DNA from: DAITBA01 sp036824005
GTDB taxonomy: Bacteria > Pseudomonadota > Gammaproteobacteria > Burkholderiales > Rhodocyclaceae
NCBI GenBank assembly: GCA_036824005.1
Contig: DAITBA010000013.1
Coordinates: 62,001-126,000 of the forward strand
Direction: 5' to 3'
DNA length: 64,000 bases
Shown here: piece after piece, positions 43,517 to 52,566 of the stretch
Layout of the letters: every line of letters begins with the position of its first letter
Position numbering within the stretch: position 1 is the stretch's first letter
Notes under the pieces: model-generated
Told to the model about the DNA's origin: nothing
Databases searched by the model: none
Seen by the model: only the letters and a program-made list of their open reading frames with translations
Made by a program: the position numbers and the translations under genes

Positions 43517-43586
43517 TTTCTGACTCTCCTTCGTGGGCAGAGGGGAAATCGCGACGTGCGGCGGGGTCGCCACCGCACGCCACACT

Positions 43587-44852
43587 TCACGCCTGGACCT
43601 TGAACGATCCGGCGTACTTCTTCGGGTCCTTGCCGTCCCAGACGACGCCGTCGATGAGCTTGGACGTGCGCATGTCGGACTTGGGCACGTTCGCGCCTGC
43701 GGCGGTCGCCGCCTGCTTGTAGACGTCGATGCGGTTCACCGCCTTGGCCACGGCCAGGTAATCCGGATCGCTCTTGAGCAGACCCCAGCGCCTGTGCTGG
43801 GTGAGGAACCACATGCCGTCGGACAGATAGGGAAAGTTCACCGCTCCGTCGTTGAAGAATTTCATGTGATTCTTGTCGTCCCATGCCTTACCCAGCCCGT
43901 TCTGGTAGCGGCCCAGCATGCGTTCGAGGATCACGTCCATGTCGGTGTTGACGTAGGATTTTTGCGCGATGGTCTCGGCCGTGGTACGGCGATTGGTCAG
44001 CGATGCGTCGATCCAGCGACCTGCTTCGAGAACGGCCGCCGTCATGGCACGCGCTGTATTCGGGTTCTTTTGTACGAACTCGGCGGTGGTGCCTAGCACC
44101 TTCTCGGGGTGGTCCGCCCAGATGTCCTGGGTCGTCACCGCGGTGAAGCCGATCTTGTCCATGATCGCACGGTTGTTCCACGGTTCGCCGACACAGAAGC
44201 CGTCCATGTTGCCGACGCGCATGTTGGCCACCATTTGCGGCGGCGGCACGGTGATGACTTTGACATCCCTCATGGGATTGATGTCGTTGGCCGCCAGCCA
44301 GTAGTAGAGCCACATGGCGTGGGTGCCGGTGGGGAAGGTCTGGGCGAAGGTGTATTCACCCGGCTTGGCGGTGATGAGCTTTTTCAGACCAGCGCCGTCG
44401 GTCACGCCCTGGTCCTTGAGCTTGTTGGAAAGGGTGATGGCCTGGCCGTTGTTGTTGAGCGTCATCAACACCGCCATGTCCTTCTTCGGCCCGCCGACAC
44501 CCAGATGCACGCCATAGACAAGGCCGTACAGTACGTGGGCGGCATCCAGTTCGCCGTTGACCAGCTTGTCGCGCACGGCTGCCCAGGACGCCTCCTTGCT
44601 GGGAATGATCTTGATGCCGTACTTTTCGTCGAACTTCTGCCCGGCAGCCATCACCACCGACGCACAATCGGTGAGGGGGATGAAGCCGATCCGCACTTCC
44701 TTCTTCTCCGGCGCGTCGGAGCCTGCGGCCCAGGCGCCTGCACGGATGCCCGGCGGAACCATGCTCATGAGCGCGGCCCCGGAGCCGAGCGCCGCTGCAT
44801 GCTTGAGAAAACGGCGGCGCCTAGCGGTGCCCGCGTAGTCGTGCTTGTCCAT
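43587..44852 (-). CDS. nrtA: Nitrate ABC transporter periplasmic binding protein
   Basis: This 421-residue protein belongs to the NrtA/NasF family: IGFIPLTDCASVVMAAGQKF, WAAVRDKLVNGELDAAH, GTHAMWLYYWLAANDINP, VGNMDGFCVGEPWN. It has a Tat-type signal peptide (RRRRFLKHAAALGSG), so it is exported; this distinguishes it from the cytoplasmic nitrate sensor NasS, which is related. The ATG at 44852 has CAGGAG 7 bases upstream. The 311-bp upstream leader carries the NasT-type antitermination element. Confidence 0.92.
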   Translation of the reverse strand: MDKHDYAGTARRRRFLKHAAALGSGAALMSMVPPGIRAGAWAAGSDAPEKKEVRIGFIPLTDCASVVMAAGQKFDEKYGIKIIPSKEASWAAVRDKLVNGELDAAHVLYGLVYGVHLGVGGPKKDMAVLMTLNNNGQAITLSNKLKDQGVTDGAGLKKLITAKPGEYTFAQTFPTGTHAMWLYYWLAANDINPMRDVKVITVPPPQMVANMRVGNMDGFCVGEPWNNRAIMDKIGFTAVTTQDIWADHPEKVLGTTAEFVQKNPNTARAMTAAVLEAGRWIDASLTNRRTTAETIAQKSYVNTDMDVILERMLGRYQNGLGKAWDDKNHMKFFNDGAVNFPYLSDGMWFLTQHRRWGLLKSDPDYLAVAKAVNRIDVYKQAATAAGANVPKSDMRTSKLIDGVVWDGKDPKKYAGSFKVQA

Positions 44853-44881
44853 GAATCGCTCCTGTATGTCAAAGTCAGAAA

Positions 44882-44939
44882 CCCAAAAGAAAGTGGGCGT
44901 ACCCCGGCAGGAAAACCGCTTCCCTGCAGGAGGACGCCC
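44882..44939 (-). terminator. Attenuator terminator in the nrtA leader
   Basis: On the minus strand GGGCGT (44939-44934) pairs with ACGCCC (44900-44895). An inner helix CAGGGAA/TTTCCTG extends the structure, and a pyrimidine-rich ACTTTCTTTT tract follows. It lies about 30 bases before the nrtA Shine-Dalgarno, inside the leader and not at the end of a gene, so it acts as an attenuator. Its 5' strand overlaps the loop and 3' strand of the second hexaloop hairpin (44946-44931), so the two structures exclude one another. Confidence 0.65.
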
Positions 44940-44981
44940 TTGTCCTGTGATCCTGTCGATCCGCCGGACCGCCGTTGGTCC
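44931..44981 (-). ncRNA. ANTAR (NasT-type) two-hexaloop leader RNA element
   Basis: Read on the minus strand, two hairpins with six-base loops follow one another. P1 is GGACC-AACGGC-GGTCC (44981-44966) and P2 is AGGAC-AAGGGC-GTCCT (44946-44931), 19 bases apart. Both loops have A at position 1 and G at position 4, the known signature recognised by ANTAR proteins. The P2 sequence overlaps the terminator just downstream, so binding would favour antitermination of nrtABD. A NasT-like ANTAR protein is encoded immediately upstream. Stem perfection, loop identity and position are seen directly; binding is inferred. Confidence 0.82.
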
Positions 44982-45163
44982 GACACTTACCTTCTGTCTA
45001 GCATGGCCCGTGCCAGCTCTCACCCCCCTTGGAGACTCCTTTGCTGGCGCGGATCTCCGGGCTGTTGCGACGTTTGCTGCGGCGGCTAGCCGGAGGCGTC
45101 GACGCTCCGATTGGCGCACTAACGCAGTGCAGCCGACGCGACGTTCGCACTAAGGATGTGAGA

Positions 45164-45739
45164 TCAGAGCAGCACTTTCGCCACGTCGATGACCTCGCGC
45201 GCGACGGTGGCGAGTCTCTGCCCGCGTTCCATCGCCAGCTTGCGTAGACTATGGAAGGCCTCGTCTTCGTCGATGCCGCGCGTCTTCATGAGCAAGCCCT
45301 TGGCGCGCTCGATGACAACGCGATCGGCAAGCTTCTTCGCCGCCTCGTCGCGTTCGCGGCGCAGTGCCTGGTACTCCTCGAAGCGCGCCATCGCCACTTC
45401 GACCACGGACTTCACCCGTTCCGGCGCCAGGCCGTCGACGACATAGGCAGCCACACCGGCACGCATCGCCCGCCGGATCGCGGCGCTGTCGCTGTCGCGC
45501 GCGAACACCACCACCGGCCGCGGCAGATTCCGGCCGATGAGGCTGAGATGCTCCAGAGTATCCCGGCTCGGGCTCTCCGTTTCGATCAGTATGACATCGG
45601 GCTTGATCGTCTCGACCTGTTCGACCAGGTCGAGAGCGGACGGCAGCACCGCCGCCACCTGATAGCCGGCGAGCACCAGTCCGGCACAGATGTCGGCGGC
45701 GCGGGTACGCGCCTCGTCGATAACCAGCACACGCAACAT
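45164..45739 (-). CDS. nasT: NasT-like antiterminator: pseudo-receiver with ANTAR domain
   Basis: This 191-residue protein has a receiver-like domain (about 1-120) and a C-terminal ANTAR RNA-binding domain (about 130-188: VIERAKGLLMKTRGIDEDEAFHSLRKLAMERGQR). The SPSRDTLEHL segment is diagnostic for NasT. The phospho-acceptor Asp is replaced by Glu (residue 53, ILIETESP), so control by phosphorylation is unlikely; NasT proteins are known to be held in check by the nitrate sensor NasS. No NasS gene is in the window. The ATG at 45739 (MLRVLVID) is the family-typical start. Its target, the nrtA leader, lies directly downstream. Confidence 0.88.
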   Translation of the reverse strand: MLRVLVIDEARTRAADICAGLVLAGYQVAAVLPSALDLVEQVETIKPDVILIETESPSRDTLEHLSLIGRNLPRPVVVFARDSDSAAIRRAMRAGVAAYVVDGLAPERVKSVVEVAMARFEEYQALRRERDEAAKKLADRVVIERAKGLLMKTRGIDEDEAFHSLRKLAMERGQRLATVAREVIDVAKVLL

Positions 45740-45831
45740 CGCAACACAGAAATGAGTTCGATACAGCAGACGGTGCAACATCCGTGCCATGGAATGTCGT
45801 CATCCCCGTGGGCAGCGACGGGAACGCCGGT

Positions 45832-45837
45832 TACAAT
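45832..45837 (+). promoter_or_regulatory. Possible -10 element of dsbB promoter
   Basis: TACAAT in the context GGTTACAATCGCG lies 39 bp before the dsbB start and is a plausible sigma-70 -10 element. No convincing -35 hexamer is found at 16-18 bp, so this is only a candidate. Confidence 0.3.
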
Positions 45838-45875
45838 CGCGCGTCAAACGCTGGCAACTCCACGACTGCGAACCT

Positions 45876-46391
45876 ATGCATACGCTTTTCGACAATCCTC
45901 GCCGCCTCTTCCTCGGTGTGTTCCTGCTGTGCACGGGACTGATTGTGTTCGGGCTTTACCTGCAGCACGGCAAGGGGCTGGAACCTTGCCCCATGTGCAT
46001 TCTGCAACGCTATGCGTTCGTCGTTGCTGGCGTGCTGGGTTTGCTGGCCGCGCTGCACCGCCCCGGCATTCTGGGGCAGCGGCTTTACGCTCTGGCGATG
46101 ATGGTGGCGGCGCTCGCCGGTGCAGTAGTGGCGGCCCGTCAGTCGTGGTTGCAGCACAACCCGCCGAAGATCGTGGAATGCGGGCCGGACTTGGGATTCA
46201 TGTTCGGCAGTTTTTCGCTGGGCGATGCCCTGCCAATGTTGTTCAAGGGCACCGGTGACTGCTCCAAGGTGCTGTGGCGCTTCCTCGGACTGTCCATCCC
46301 CGAGTGGGCGCTGGTGTTCTTCGCCGTGATCGCCGTCGCTGCCTTGCTGCTGCTCAGGCGACCAAGGGTGCCGGCTCGTTCTCCTGGCTGA
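45876..46391 (+). CDS. dsbB: Disulfide bond formation protein B
   Basis: This 171-residue inner-membrane protein has four membrane helices and the DsbB cysteines: the CPMC pair in EPCPMCILQRYAF and a second periplasmic loop with VECGPDLGF and TGDCSK. The conserved QR after CPMC is the quinone-proximal motif. It re-oxidises DsbA and passes the electrons to quinone. The ATG at 45876 (MHTLFDN) is chosen as the start. Its 3' end overlaps the convergent PP2C response regulator gene by 38 bp. Confidence 0.92.
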   Translation: MHTLFDNPRRLFLGVFLLCTGLIVFGLYLQHGKGLEPCPMCILQRYAFVVAGVLGLLAALHRPGILGQRLYALAMMVAALAGAVVAARQSWLQHNPPKIVECGPDLGFMFGSFSLGDALPMLFKGTGDCSKVLWRFLGLSIPEWALVFFAVIAVAALLLLRRPRVPARSPG

Positions 46392-47958
46392 CCGGGGCTG
46401 CCACGCAGTCTATGAGCACCAGGGAGGCGTCGTCCTGCGCCGGCTGACCGTCGAGGTGATTGCGCAGCGCGGCACGTATCGCCTCATGGCGTGTACCCGG
46501 TTCGGCATCGCATGCCGCTGCCCGCAGACGATCGCTGCCGAAGGCCTGACCCTGCCTGCTCTCCGCTTCGAGGACGCCGTCGGAGCACAACACGAGTTGG
46601 ACCGGATCGGACCAGACAAAGCGCGTCGTCTCGGTCATTTCCACGGTCGTGCTATCTATACCCAGCGGCAGGTGCTGGGAGCCGAACCGCCGCAATATCC
46701 GGCCCTGACGGTCGATCAGCAGCGCTTGCGGCATTCCGCCTAACCAGATCTCGCCTTGGCAGCGCTGCTCGTCCAGGCAGACCAGTGCTGCCGCGATGAA
46801 TCGTCCCGTGGGCATCACCTCGCGTAGCTTGGTGTTCATCTCGCCGACGATCATGCGCAGCGGCAAACCCCCGTTCACCATGCCGTAGAAGACACTCACT
46901 GCCGGCAACACACTGATGGCCGCCCCCAGGCCGTGGCCGGTGGCATCGCCCAACATGACATAGAGCCGGCCGTCCGGCGACCGCCCCGCCGCCACTACGT
47001 CGCCGCTGAAGTTGCGCGCGGCGTCGACGCTATAGTGCAGACGGGTATCGGCAAGCACGCCGCGTTGTCCGATGTTGTCGAGAATCTCCCGGGCGAGGAT
47101 GTTCTCCTGCTCCTGGGCGTCGTGGTAGCGCTGCAGGCGCGCGAGGTTCGCTTCGATTTGCTGCTCGGCCTGCCTGCGCTCGCTGACGTCGCGCATGATG
47201 CCAACGAACAGGCGCTGTCCATTCAATTCGAGATTGCTCACACCCAACTCGACCGGAAAGAGCGAACCGTCGCTGCGTCGCGCGAGAACCTCGCGCCCGA
47301 TGCCGAGCACTTTCGGTGCCATGCCGCGCAGATAAGAGGACACGTAGCCATGATGGGCTGCGCCGTCGTGCGGCGGCATCAGCACGCTCACGTCGCGTCC
47401 GATCAGCGTGCCGTGCTCGTAACCGAACATCTTCCCGGTGGCCGGATTGCACGACTGGATGATGCCTCTCTCATCGATGGTAACGATGGCATCGATGATA
47501 TGGTCCGAGATCGCCTCGGCGCGTCGGCGCGACTCGTCGAGCCGGCGCTGCAGCGCGAGCGTGCGGCCAAACGCGCGCAGTTTCGCCTCGAGCACGGCAA
47601 GGTTGACGGGCTTGGCGAGATAGTCGTCGCCCCCGGCCTGCAAACCCCGGATCAAATCGTCATCGTGCTCGAGTGCCGTGATGAAGATGATCGGCACCCA
47701 CTGATCGCCGCAGCGCGCCCGGATGCGACGGGTCGCATCCAGGCCATCGACGCCCGGCATCATGACGTCCATGAGCACCAGGTCGGGGCGTTCGCTTTCG
47801 AACACCGCCACCGCTTCCTCGCCGTCGCACGCCTTGACTGCAGTGTGGCCCAGCTTGGCAAGGAAGCTGCACAACAGCAGCCGATTGGCGGCCGTGTCAT
47901 CCACGACCAGCACCTTCAGAGCATGCTGGAACTCGACCGTGGTCTCGTGTTCAGACAT
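46354..47958 (-). CDS. Receiver-PAS-PP2C (SpoIIE/RsbU-type) phosphatase
   Basis: This 534-residue protein has a receiver (about 15-130; VVDDTAANRLLL, phospho-acceptor Asp in LVLMDVMMPGVDG, Lys in LAKPVN), a PAS domain (about 148-265), a coiled linker and a C-terminal SpoIIE-type PP2C phosphatase (GDVVAAGRSPDGRLYVMLGDATGHG; LVLCSDGVLEA; QDDASLVLID). It would dephosphorylate a STAS-type anti-anti-sigma factor on phosphorylation of its receiver; no STAS protein is encoded here. Its start overlaps the preceding receiver-ATPase gene by 8 bp, so the two are translationally coupled. Confidence 0.88.
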   Translation of the reverse strand: MSEHETTVEFQHALKVLVVDDTAANRLLLCSFLAKLGHTAVKACDGEEAVAVFESERPDLVLMDVMMPGVDGLDATRRIRARCGDQWVPIIFITALEHDDDLIRGLQAGGDDYLAKPVNLAVLEAKLRAFGRTLALQRRLDESRRRAEAISDHIIDAIVTIDERGIIQSCNPATGKMFGYEHGTLIGRDVSVLMPPHDGAAHHGYVSSYLRGMAPKVLGIGREVLARRSDGSLFPVELGVSNLELNGQRLFVGIMRDVSERRQAEQQIEANLARLQRYHDAQEQENILAREILDNIGQRGVLADTRLHYSVDAARNFSGDVVAAGRSPDGRLYVMLGDATGHGLGAAISVLPAVSVFYGMVNGGLPLRMIVGEMNTKLREVMPTGRFIAAALVCLDEQRCQGEIWLGGMPQALLIDRQGRILRRFGSQHLPLGIDSTTVEMTETTRFVWSDPVQLVLCSDGVLEAESRQGQAFGSDRLRAAACDAEPGTRHEAIRAALRNHLDGQPAQDDASLVLIDCVAAPVSQENEPAPLVA

Positions 47959-48898
47959 GGGCTGCCTCCGGCAGAGCCTTCGTGGCGACGATTGGCTGTC
48001 CTTCGTCTCTCAGCGCCACGGCCGCCTCGACGACATTGCCGGGGTCCCGGTATTCCATGCGCGAGAAGCTCAGCTGCCGCGCGAGTGCGATGCCGCGCCC
48101 GTTGGGGTCATAGGCACGACTCGGATCGAAGTCGAGGTAACGCCGCCAGTCGAAACCGGCCCCGTCGTCGGCGATGACGAAGCGCACCTCTGCCGCATCG
48201 CGCTCGACGCTCACGCGTACGTGCTTGCCCATGTTCTCCCGTAGCGCCAGGCGCCGGGCGACCTCGTCGTCCCAGCTTCCGTCGCGGCGCAGTTGCGACT
48301 TCTCAGCATAGGTGATGCCGAGGTTGCCGTGCTCGACGGCATTGACCAGAAGCTCCGCCAGGCCAATGACCGTGGCGTCGGGAGACGGGCAAAGGGTGCT
48401 GAGCATGACGGCAAGGTGCTGCGCCTCTTCCACGGTACGCACGGCGAAGCTCGCCTGACGCATGAGCCGCAGGACATTGCTCTGCCGCCGGGCATAGTCG
48501 CGCAATTCGCGCCGGGCGTCGGCATCGTTGAGCGCGGCACGCACGATGGCAAGCAGCGCCTCCGGCTCGAAGGGCTTGGTGAGATAGTAGTAGGCGCCGG
48601 CGGCCAGGCCCTCGCGCACCTGCTCGGGCGAGGCAGCCGCCGTCTGAAAGATGACAGGCAACTGGAGCATGCGCGCGTCCGCCTTGACCCGTTGCAGCAG
48701 CTCGACGCCGCTCATGCCCGGCATCATGCGGTCGAGTATCACCAGGTCGTATTCGTCGGCCTCGGCATCGAGCAGTTCCCACGCCTGCTCGCCGCTCTCG
48801 GCGAATCCGAGATCGAGATGCAGCTCATCGAGAAACTCGCCGATGATGTCGAGGTTCAGCGGATCGTCGTCGACAACAAGGACTTTTGGCTGGGACAT
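47951..48898 (-). CDS. Receiver fused to RsbW-type ATPase domain
   Basis: This 315-residue protein has a receiver (about 1-125; VLVVDDDPLNLDII, phospho-acceptor Asp in LVILDRMMPGMSG, Lys in LTKPFEP) and a HATPase domain (about 175-300; LAELLVNAVEHGNLGI, IADDGAGFDWRRY, GRGIALARQLS). The ATPase part resembles anti-sigma-factor kinases such as RsbW/SpoIIAB. With the adjacent PP2C phosphatase it forms a partner-switching pair. It begins 3 bp after the sensor kinase ends. Confidence 0.87.
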   Translation of the reverse strand: MSQPKVLVVDDDPLNLDIIGEFLDELHLDLGFAESGEQAWELLDAEADEYDLVILDRMMPGMSGVELLQRVKADARMLQLPVIFQTAAASPEQVREGLAAGAYYYLTKPFEPEALLAIVRAALNDADARRELRDYARRQSNVLRLMRQASFAVRTVEEAQHLAVMLSTLCPSPDATVIGLAELLVNAVEHGNLGITYAEKSQLRRDGSWDDEVARRLALRENMGKHVRVSVERDAAEVRFVIADDGAGFDWRRYLDFDPSRAYDPNGRGIALARQLSFSRMEYRDPGNVVEAAVALRDEGQPIVATKALPEAAHV

Positions 48899-48901
48899 GG
48901 G

Positions 48902-51900
48902 TTACTCCTGGTCGGCGAGACAGGCCTCGCCCTTGTCTGCCTGATAGGCGTGTGCCGCCAAGGGCAGTACGATGTGGAAGGTCGCGCCGGCGGCCGCGTT
49001 GTTGCGGGCGAAGATCCTGCCGCCGTGGGCGTCGACGATCTCGCGGCATATCGCCAGGCCCAGACCGGTACCGCCGGCGTTGGTGCGCGTCTTGCGGCTC
49101 TGGACGAACTTGTCGAAGATCGCCTCGAGCTCGTCCTCCGGAATGCCAACGCCCTCGTCGGCGACTGCGATCTCGACGGCATCGGCGGCCGAACTCTCCC
49201 CGGTCACGGCGGGAAGCTGCCCCGCGCCGCAGGTAATTCGAATTCGACCGCCCTCCGGCGAGAAGCGTATGGCATTGGCAAGCACGTTGCGCAACACCTG
49301 CGCCAGTCGATCCGGGTCGGCGGCAACGACGCTGCGGGTGCAGCGCACATCAAACTCCGCCTGCAGGCGCTTGGCTGCAAACAGCGGCTCCAGTTCCGCG
49401 ACGACCTCCTGCAGCGTGATCTGCACGTCATGGGGTCGCAAGTTGAAGTGCGTCTTGCCGGCTTCCAGCTTGGATAGATCGAGCAAGTCGTTGAGCAGGT
49501 TCAGCAGCCGGTCGCCGCTGGCGCGAATGCGCTGGAAGTAGTCGCGCAATTTTGCCTCCTCGCCGCGGGCCGCGCGGTCCAGACCCAGGCGCGCGTAGCT
49601 CAGAATGGCGTGCATCGGCGTGCGCAGTTCGTGGGACATGTTGGCGAGGAATTCCGATTTGGCATGGTTGGCACGCTCGGCAACATCGCGGGCGCGAACC
49701 AGGTCTGCGGTTTGCTGGCGCACCTGCTCACGCAGCAACTCGCGGTGCCGCATCAGCTCGCCTTCCGCCGCCTTGCGTGTGGTGATGTCGGCGCCCGATC
49801 CGATGTAGCCGACGAACTCCCCTTGGGCGTCGAACCTGGGCACACCGATATCGAGAATCCAGCGGTACTCGCCGTCGCGGTGGCGGACCCGGTATTCGCC
49901 GCGGTAGGGCACGCGTGCCTCGAAGGCGGCACTGAATGTGGCAACGCTCGACGCCACGTCGTCCGGATGCATGCTGCCGGCCCAAGCGGATCGGTAGTTG
50001 CGCACGTCCACCATGCCGACGAATTCCATCCACGTCTTGTTGGCGTACGTGCAGTTCATCTGTGCATCGGAAACCCAGATGAAGACCGGGGCCGAGTCCG
50101 CCATGAGCCGGAAGCGCTGTTCGCTTTCCACAAGCGTGCGCTCGAGTTTGCGGCGCTCGGTGATATCGGTGGCCGCGGCGAGCAGGCAGGGTTCGCCGTC
50201 GACGACCGTGGGACAAGCCGTCAGCATGGTATCGAGCGTCTGTCCGTCCTTACGGCGCAACAGCACGTCCATCTGAACCGGCTCCGGGCCGTTCTTCAGC
50301 TCCTGCACGAATCGTGCGCGATCCTCCGGACGTACCCAGACGCCAAGTTCGGCGGACGTGCGCCCGATGACCTCCTCGGCTGTCCAGCCAAAGATTCGGT
50401 TCCACGCCGGACTGGCAAAGAGGTAGCGTCCTTCGCGCATCGTCGAGATGGTAATGGCGCTGGGGCTCGCCCGAAGGATGCTGGCCAGGCGCTCTTCCGA
50501 CGCCTCAAGGGCATCGAGCGCCCGCTTGTGCTCGGTGATGTCCTCGGCGATTCCGAGCAGAAAGCCCGGCCGCCCGTCCGTTCCGGGTATTCCCACTTTG
50601 CGCGTATGCAAAATGCGTGGACCGTGGGGTGTGTCGAGTGGCTCTTCCGGAATGTCCAGCACGCCACCCGATGCAAGAACCTGCCGGTCTTTGTCGACGA
50701 AGAACTGGGCCTGCTCGGGCGGAAAGAAGTCGAAGTCGTTGTGGCCCAGCAGTTCTACCGGGGATAGGCCGAAGAGCTCCTGACCGGCGCGATTGACCCG
50801 GACAAAGCGCAGGTGTTCTGCGTCTTTCACGAAGACCGTGAGCGGCAGGTTTTCCACGATCGCATCCAGTTCCCGCTCACGCTCGGCGAGCGCCTGCTCC
50901 GCCCGCTTACGCTCGGTGATGTCTACGTCCATGCGGAAGACCTCTGCCACCTTGCCCTTCTCGAACACCGGAAACATCGTCGTCAGCACCCACACATCAC
51001 GTCCATCGTGCAGACCGGCCCGCCACTCCTTGAGCTCCGTCGCCGTTCCGGTCTGATATACCCGTTCCACTTCGGCGATGACCTCTCGCGCCGCCTCGGG
51101 CGTGTACAGAAGTTCGTACAGCCGAGCGCCCAGGGCGCGGTCCTGGCCGTAGCGGTAGAGCCGGGCGCTGGCGGCGTTCCAGTGGGTCACCGTCCCAAAC
51201 CGGTCGAACCCCTGAATGGCCACGGCCGGAGCCCGCTCGATGACGAATTCGAAGCGGGCCAGGGCGTCGCGCAGCTCGGTGGTCATTTCCCGCGCCCGGC
51301 CCTCGGCGATGCCGCGCAGCGCAACCAGCCACCCTGTGAGAAGCCCCAGCGCGAGGCTCAAGAACACACCGCCGGTCATGACAAAGCGCGAGCGCGAATG
51401 CGTGGCGGCAGCGTCGAATGCCGGCGTACTGGACAGTGCGAGGCGCAACTGCCGGCCGCCAAAGTCAACCGTGGTGTCCGTGCGGACGTGTGCCGTCGCT
51501 GGCAAGACGTTGGGGTGAGAGTCGAAGAGAAGTGCCGCGGCCTCTTCCGCGGCAACGCTCGCGTCAATGACCTGAACGGCGACGCGATCACCGAGGCGCG
51601 CGGTCAGGTCGGCGAACAGTCCGCTGATTCGGACCAGCGCGGCAACCTCGCCGATGTACGCCGCGCGCCGCGCCTCGACCGCGAAGGTGTCCGCGCCAAA
51701 GGCGTACACCGGGAAGTACATGAGCAAACACGGCTGGTTGCGTATGCCGTCACCGTTCTTGACGCGCAGCAGCCCTGACAGGGCGATCTCGTCCCGGTCT
51801 CGCGCGCGTTGCACAGCAGCCCAGCGTTCGGGCTCCATTGCAACGTCGAATCCAAGGACGGGGCGATTGTCCGGGGTGGCCGGGGCGACGTAGGTCGCGA

Positions 51901-52357
51901 GGTGGTATTCACTGCGCGCGCCGGCAGGGTGTGGCGCGAACTCCGATGCACCTTCGGCTCGCCTTCTTTCCACGAACCTGTCAAGATCTGCGGCCGCCAC
52001 CTTGCGGTAAAGCACCAGACGCACTAGTCCGGGGTAGCTCTCCTCCAGGTCGATACGCTCGGCGTAGGCCTGCCAGGCCTGGTCGTCGACGCTCGCCATG
52101 GCGCTGGCGAACCCTGCGGCGCCCCGCACCAGTTGGCCGAAACTATACAAACGCGATTCGACTTGCTTCGCGTACTGACTCGCGACGTCCTGGAAAACAG
52201 CGACGTGCTCCGCTTCCTCCGCCTCATGCACGCCCTGGAATACCAGCAAGGTCACAAGCAGGCCGGTCACCAGGACGGTAAGCGCGACGAGCACTGCGTG
52301 CGCGCGCGAAGGCGCCGCGGCGTGAGTCGATTCGTCGTGGGACAGCGTGCGAACCAT
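48902..52357 (-). CDS. CHASE-domain, multi-PAS hybrid-less sensor histidine kinase
   Basis: This 1151-residue kinase has a membrane helix (about 22-42), a periplasmic CHASE domain (about 75-245; LEESYPGLVRLVLYRKV), a second helix (about 325-348), four PAS/PAC units (about 370-890, each ending in a DITE-like motif), a HisKA domain with the phospho-acceptor in MSHELRTPMH (about residue 909) and HATPase_c (NVLANAIRFSPEGG; VADEGVGIPEDEL; GTGLGLAICREIVDAHGG). It has no receiver of its own; the two downstream receiver proteins are the obvious phosphate acceptors. The ligand is unknown. Confidence 0.9.
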   Translation of the reverse strand: MVRTLSHDESTHAAAPSRAHAVLVALTVLVTGLLVTLLVFQGVHEAEEAEHVAVFQDVASQYAKQVESRLYSFGQLVRGAAGFASAMASVDDQAWQAYAERIDLEESYPGLVRLVLYRKVAAADLDRFVERRRAEGASEFAPHPAGARSEYHLATYVAPATPDNRPVLGFDVAMEPERWAAVQRARDRDEIALSGLLRVKNGDGIRNQPCLLMYFPVYAFGADTFAVEARRAAYIGEVAALVRISGLFADLTARLGDRVAVQVIDASVAAEEAAALLFDSHPNVLPATAHVRTDTTVDFGGRQLRLALSSTPAFDAAATHSRSRFVMTGGVFLSLALGLLTGWLVALRGIAEGRAREMTTELRDALARFEFVIERAPAVAIQGFDRFGTVTHWNAASARLYRYGQDRALGARLYELLYTPEAAREVIAEVERVYQTGTATELKEWRAGLHDGRDVWVLTTMFPVFEKGKVAEVFRMDVDITERKRAEQALAERERELDAIVENLPLTVFVKDAEHLRFVRVNRAGQELFGLSPVELLGHNDFDFFPPEQAQFFVDKDRQVLASGGVLDIPEEPLDTPHGPRILHTRKVGIPGTDGRPGFLLGIAEDITEHKRALDALEASEERLASILRASPSAITISTMREGRYLFASPAWNRIFGWTAEEVIGRTSAELGVWVRPEDRARFVQELKNGPEPVQMDVLLRRKDGQTLDTMLTACPTVVDGEPCLLAAATDITERRKLERTLVESEQRFRLMADSAPVFIWVSDAQMNCTYANKTWMEFVGMVDVRNYRSAWAGSMHPDDVASSVATFSAAFEARVPYRGEYRVRHRDGEYRWILDIGVPRFDAQGEFVGYIGSGADITTRKAAEGELMRHRELLREQVRQQTADLVRARDVAERANHAKSEFLANMSHELRTPMHAILSYARLGLDRAARGEEAKLRDYFQRIRASGDRLLNLLNDLLDLSKLEAGKTHFNLRPHDVQITLQEVVAELEPLFAAKRLQAEFDVRCTRSVVAADPDRLAQVLRNVLANAIRFSPEGGRIRITCGAGQLPAVTGESSAADAVEIAVADEGVGIPEDELEAIFDKFVQSRKTRTNAGGTGLGLAICREIVDAHGGRIFARNNAAAGATFHIVLPLAAHAYQADKGEACLADQE

Positions 52358-52487
52358 GGCAATGCCGAACGGAGGATGGACGCAAACAAAGGGCCTCCGA
52401 GGTTATCGGCATCCCCCGAGCATGCTTGAGATGCTTGCCGCCGGCGCCGGTCCCCTGCGCGGCGCGAGCACGCCCCGCACGGGCAAG

Positions 52488-52511
52488 AAAAAGGCCGGAA
52501 CAGGTCCGGCC
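52488..52511 (-). terminator. Rho-independent terminator after the DUF2892 gene
   Basis: On the minus strand a perfect 7-bp stem GGCCGGA-CCTGT-TCCGGCC is followed by TTTTTC. It lies 56 bp after the stop codon of the DUF2892 gene and separates it from the sensor kinase operon downstream. Confidence 0.75.
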
Positions 52512-52566
52512 GAATGGAGGAAAGACGTGGTCGGGACGGGCAGCCGCAGTCGCCCGCCGCAAGCGT

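Noticed and set aside
43587..44852. NrtA as the cytoplasmic sensor NasS
   Set aside because: A Tat-type signal peptide and its place in the ABC operon make it the exported transporter subunit.
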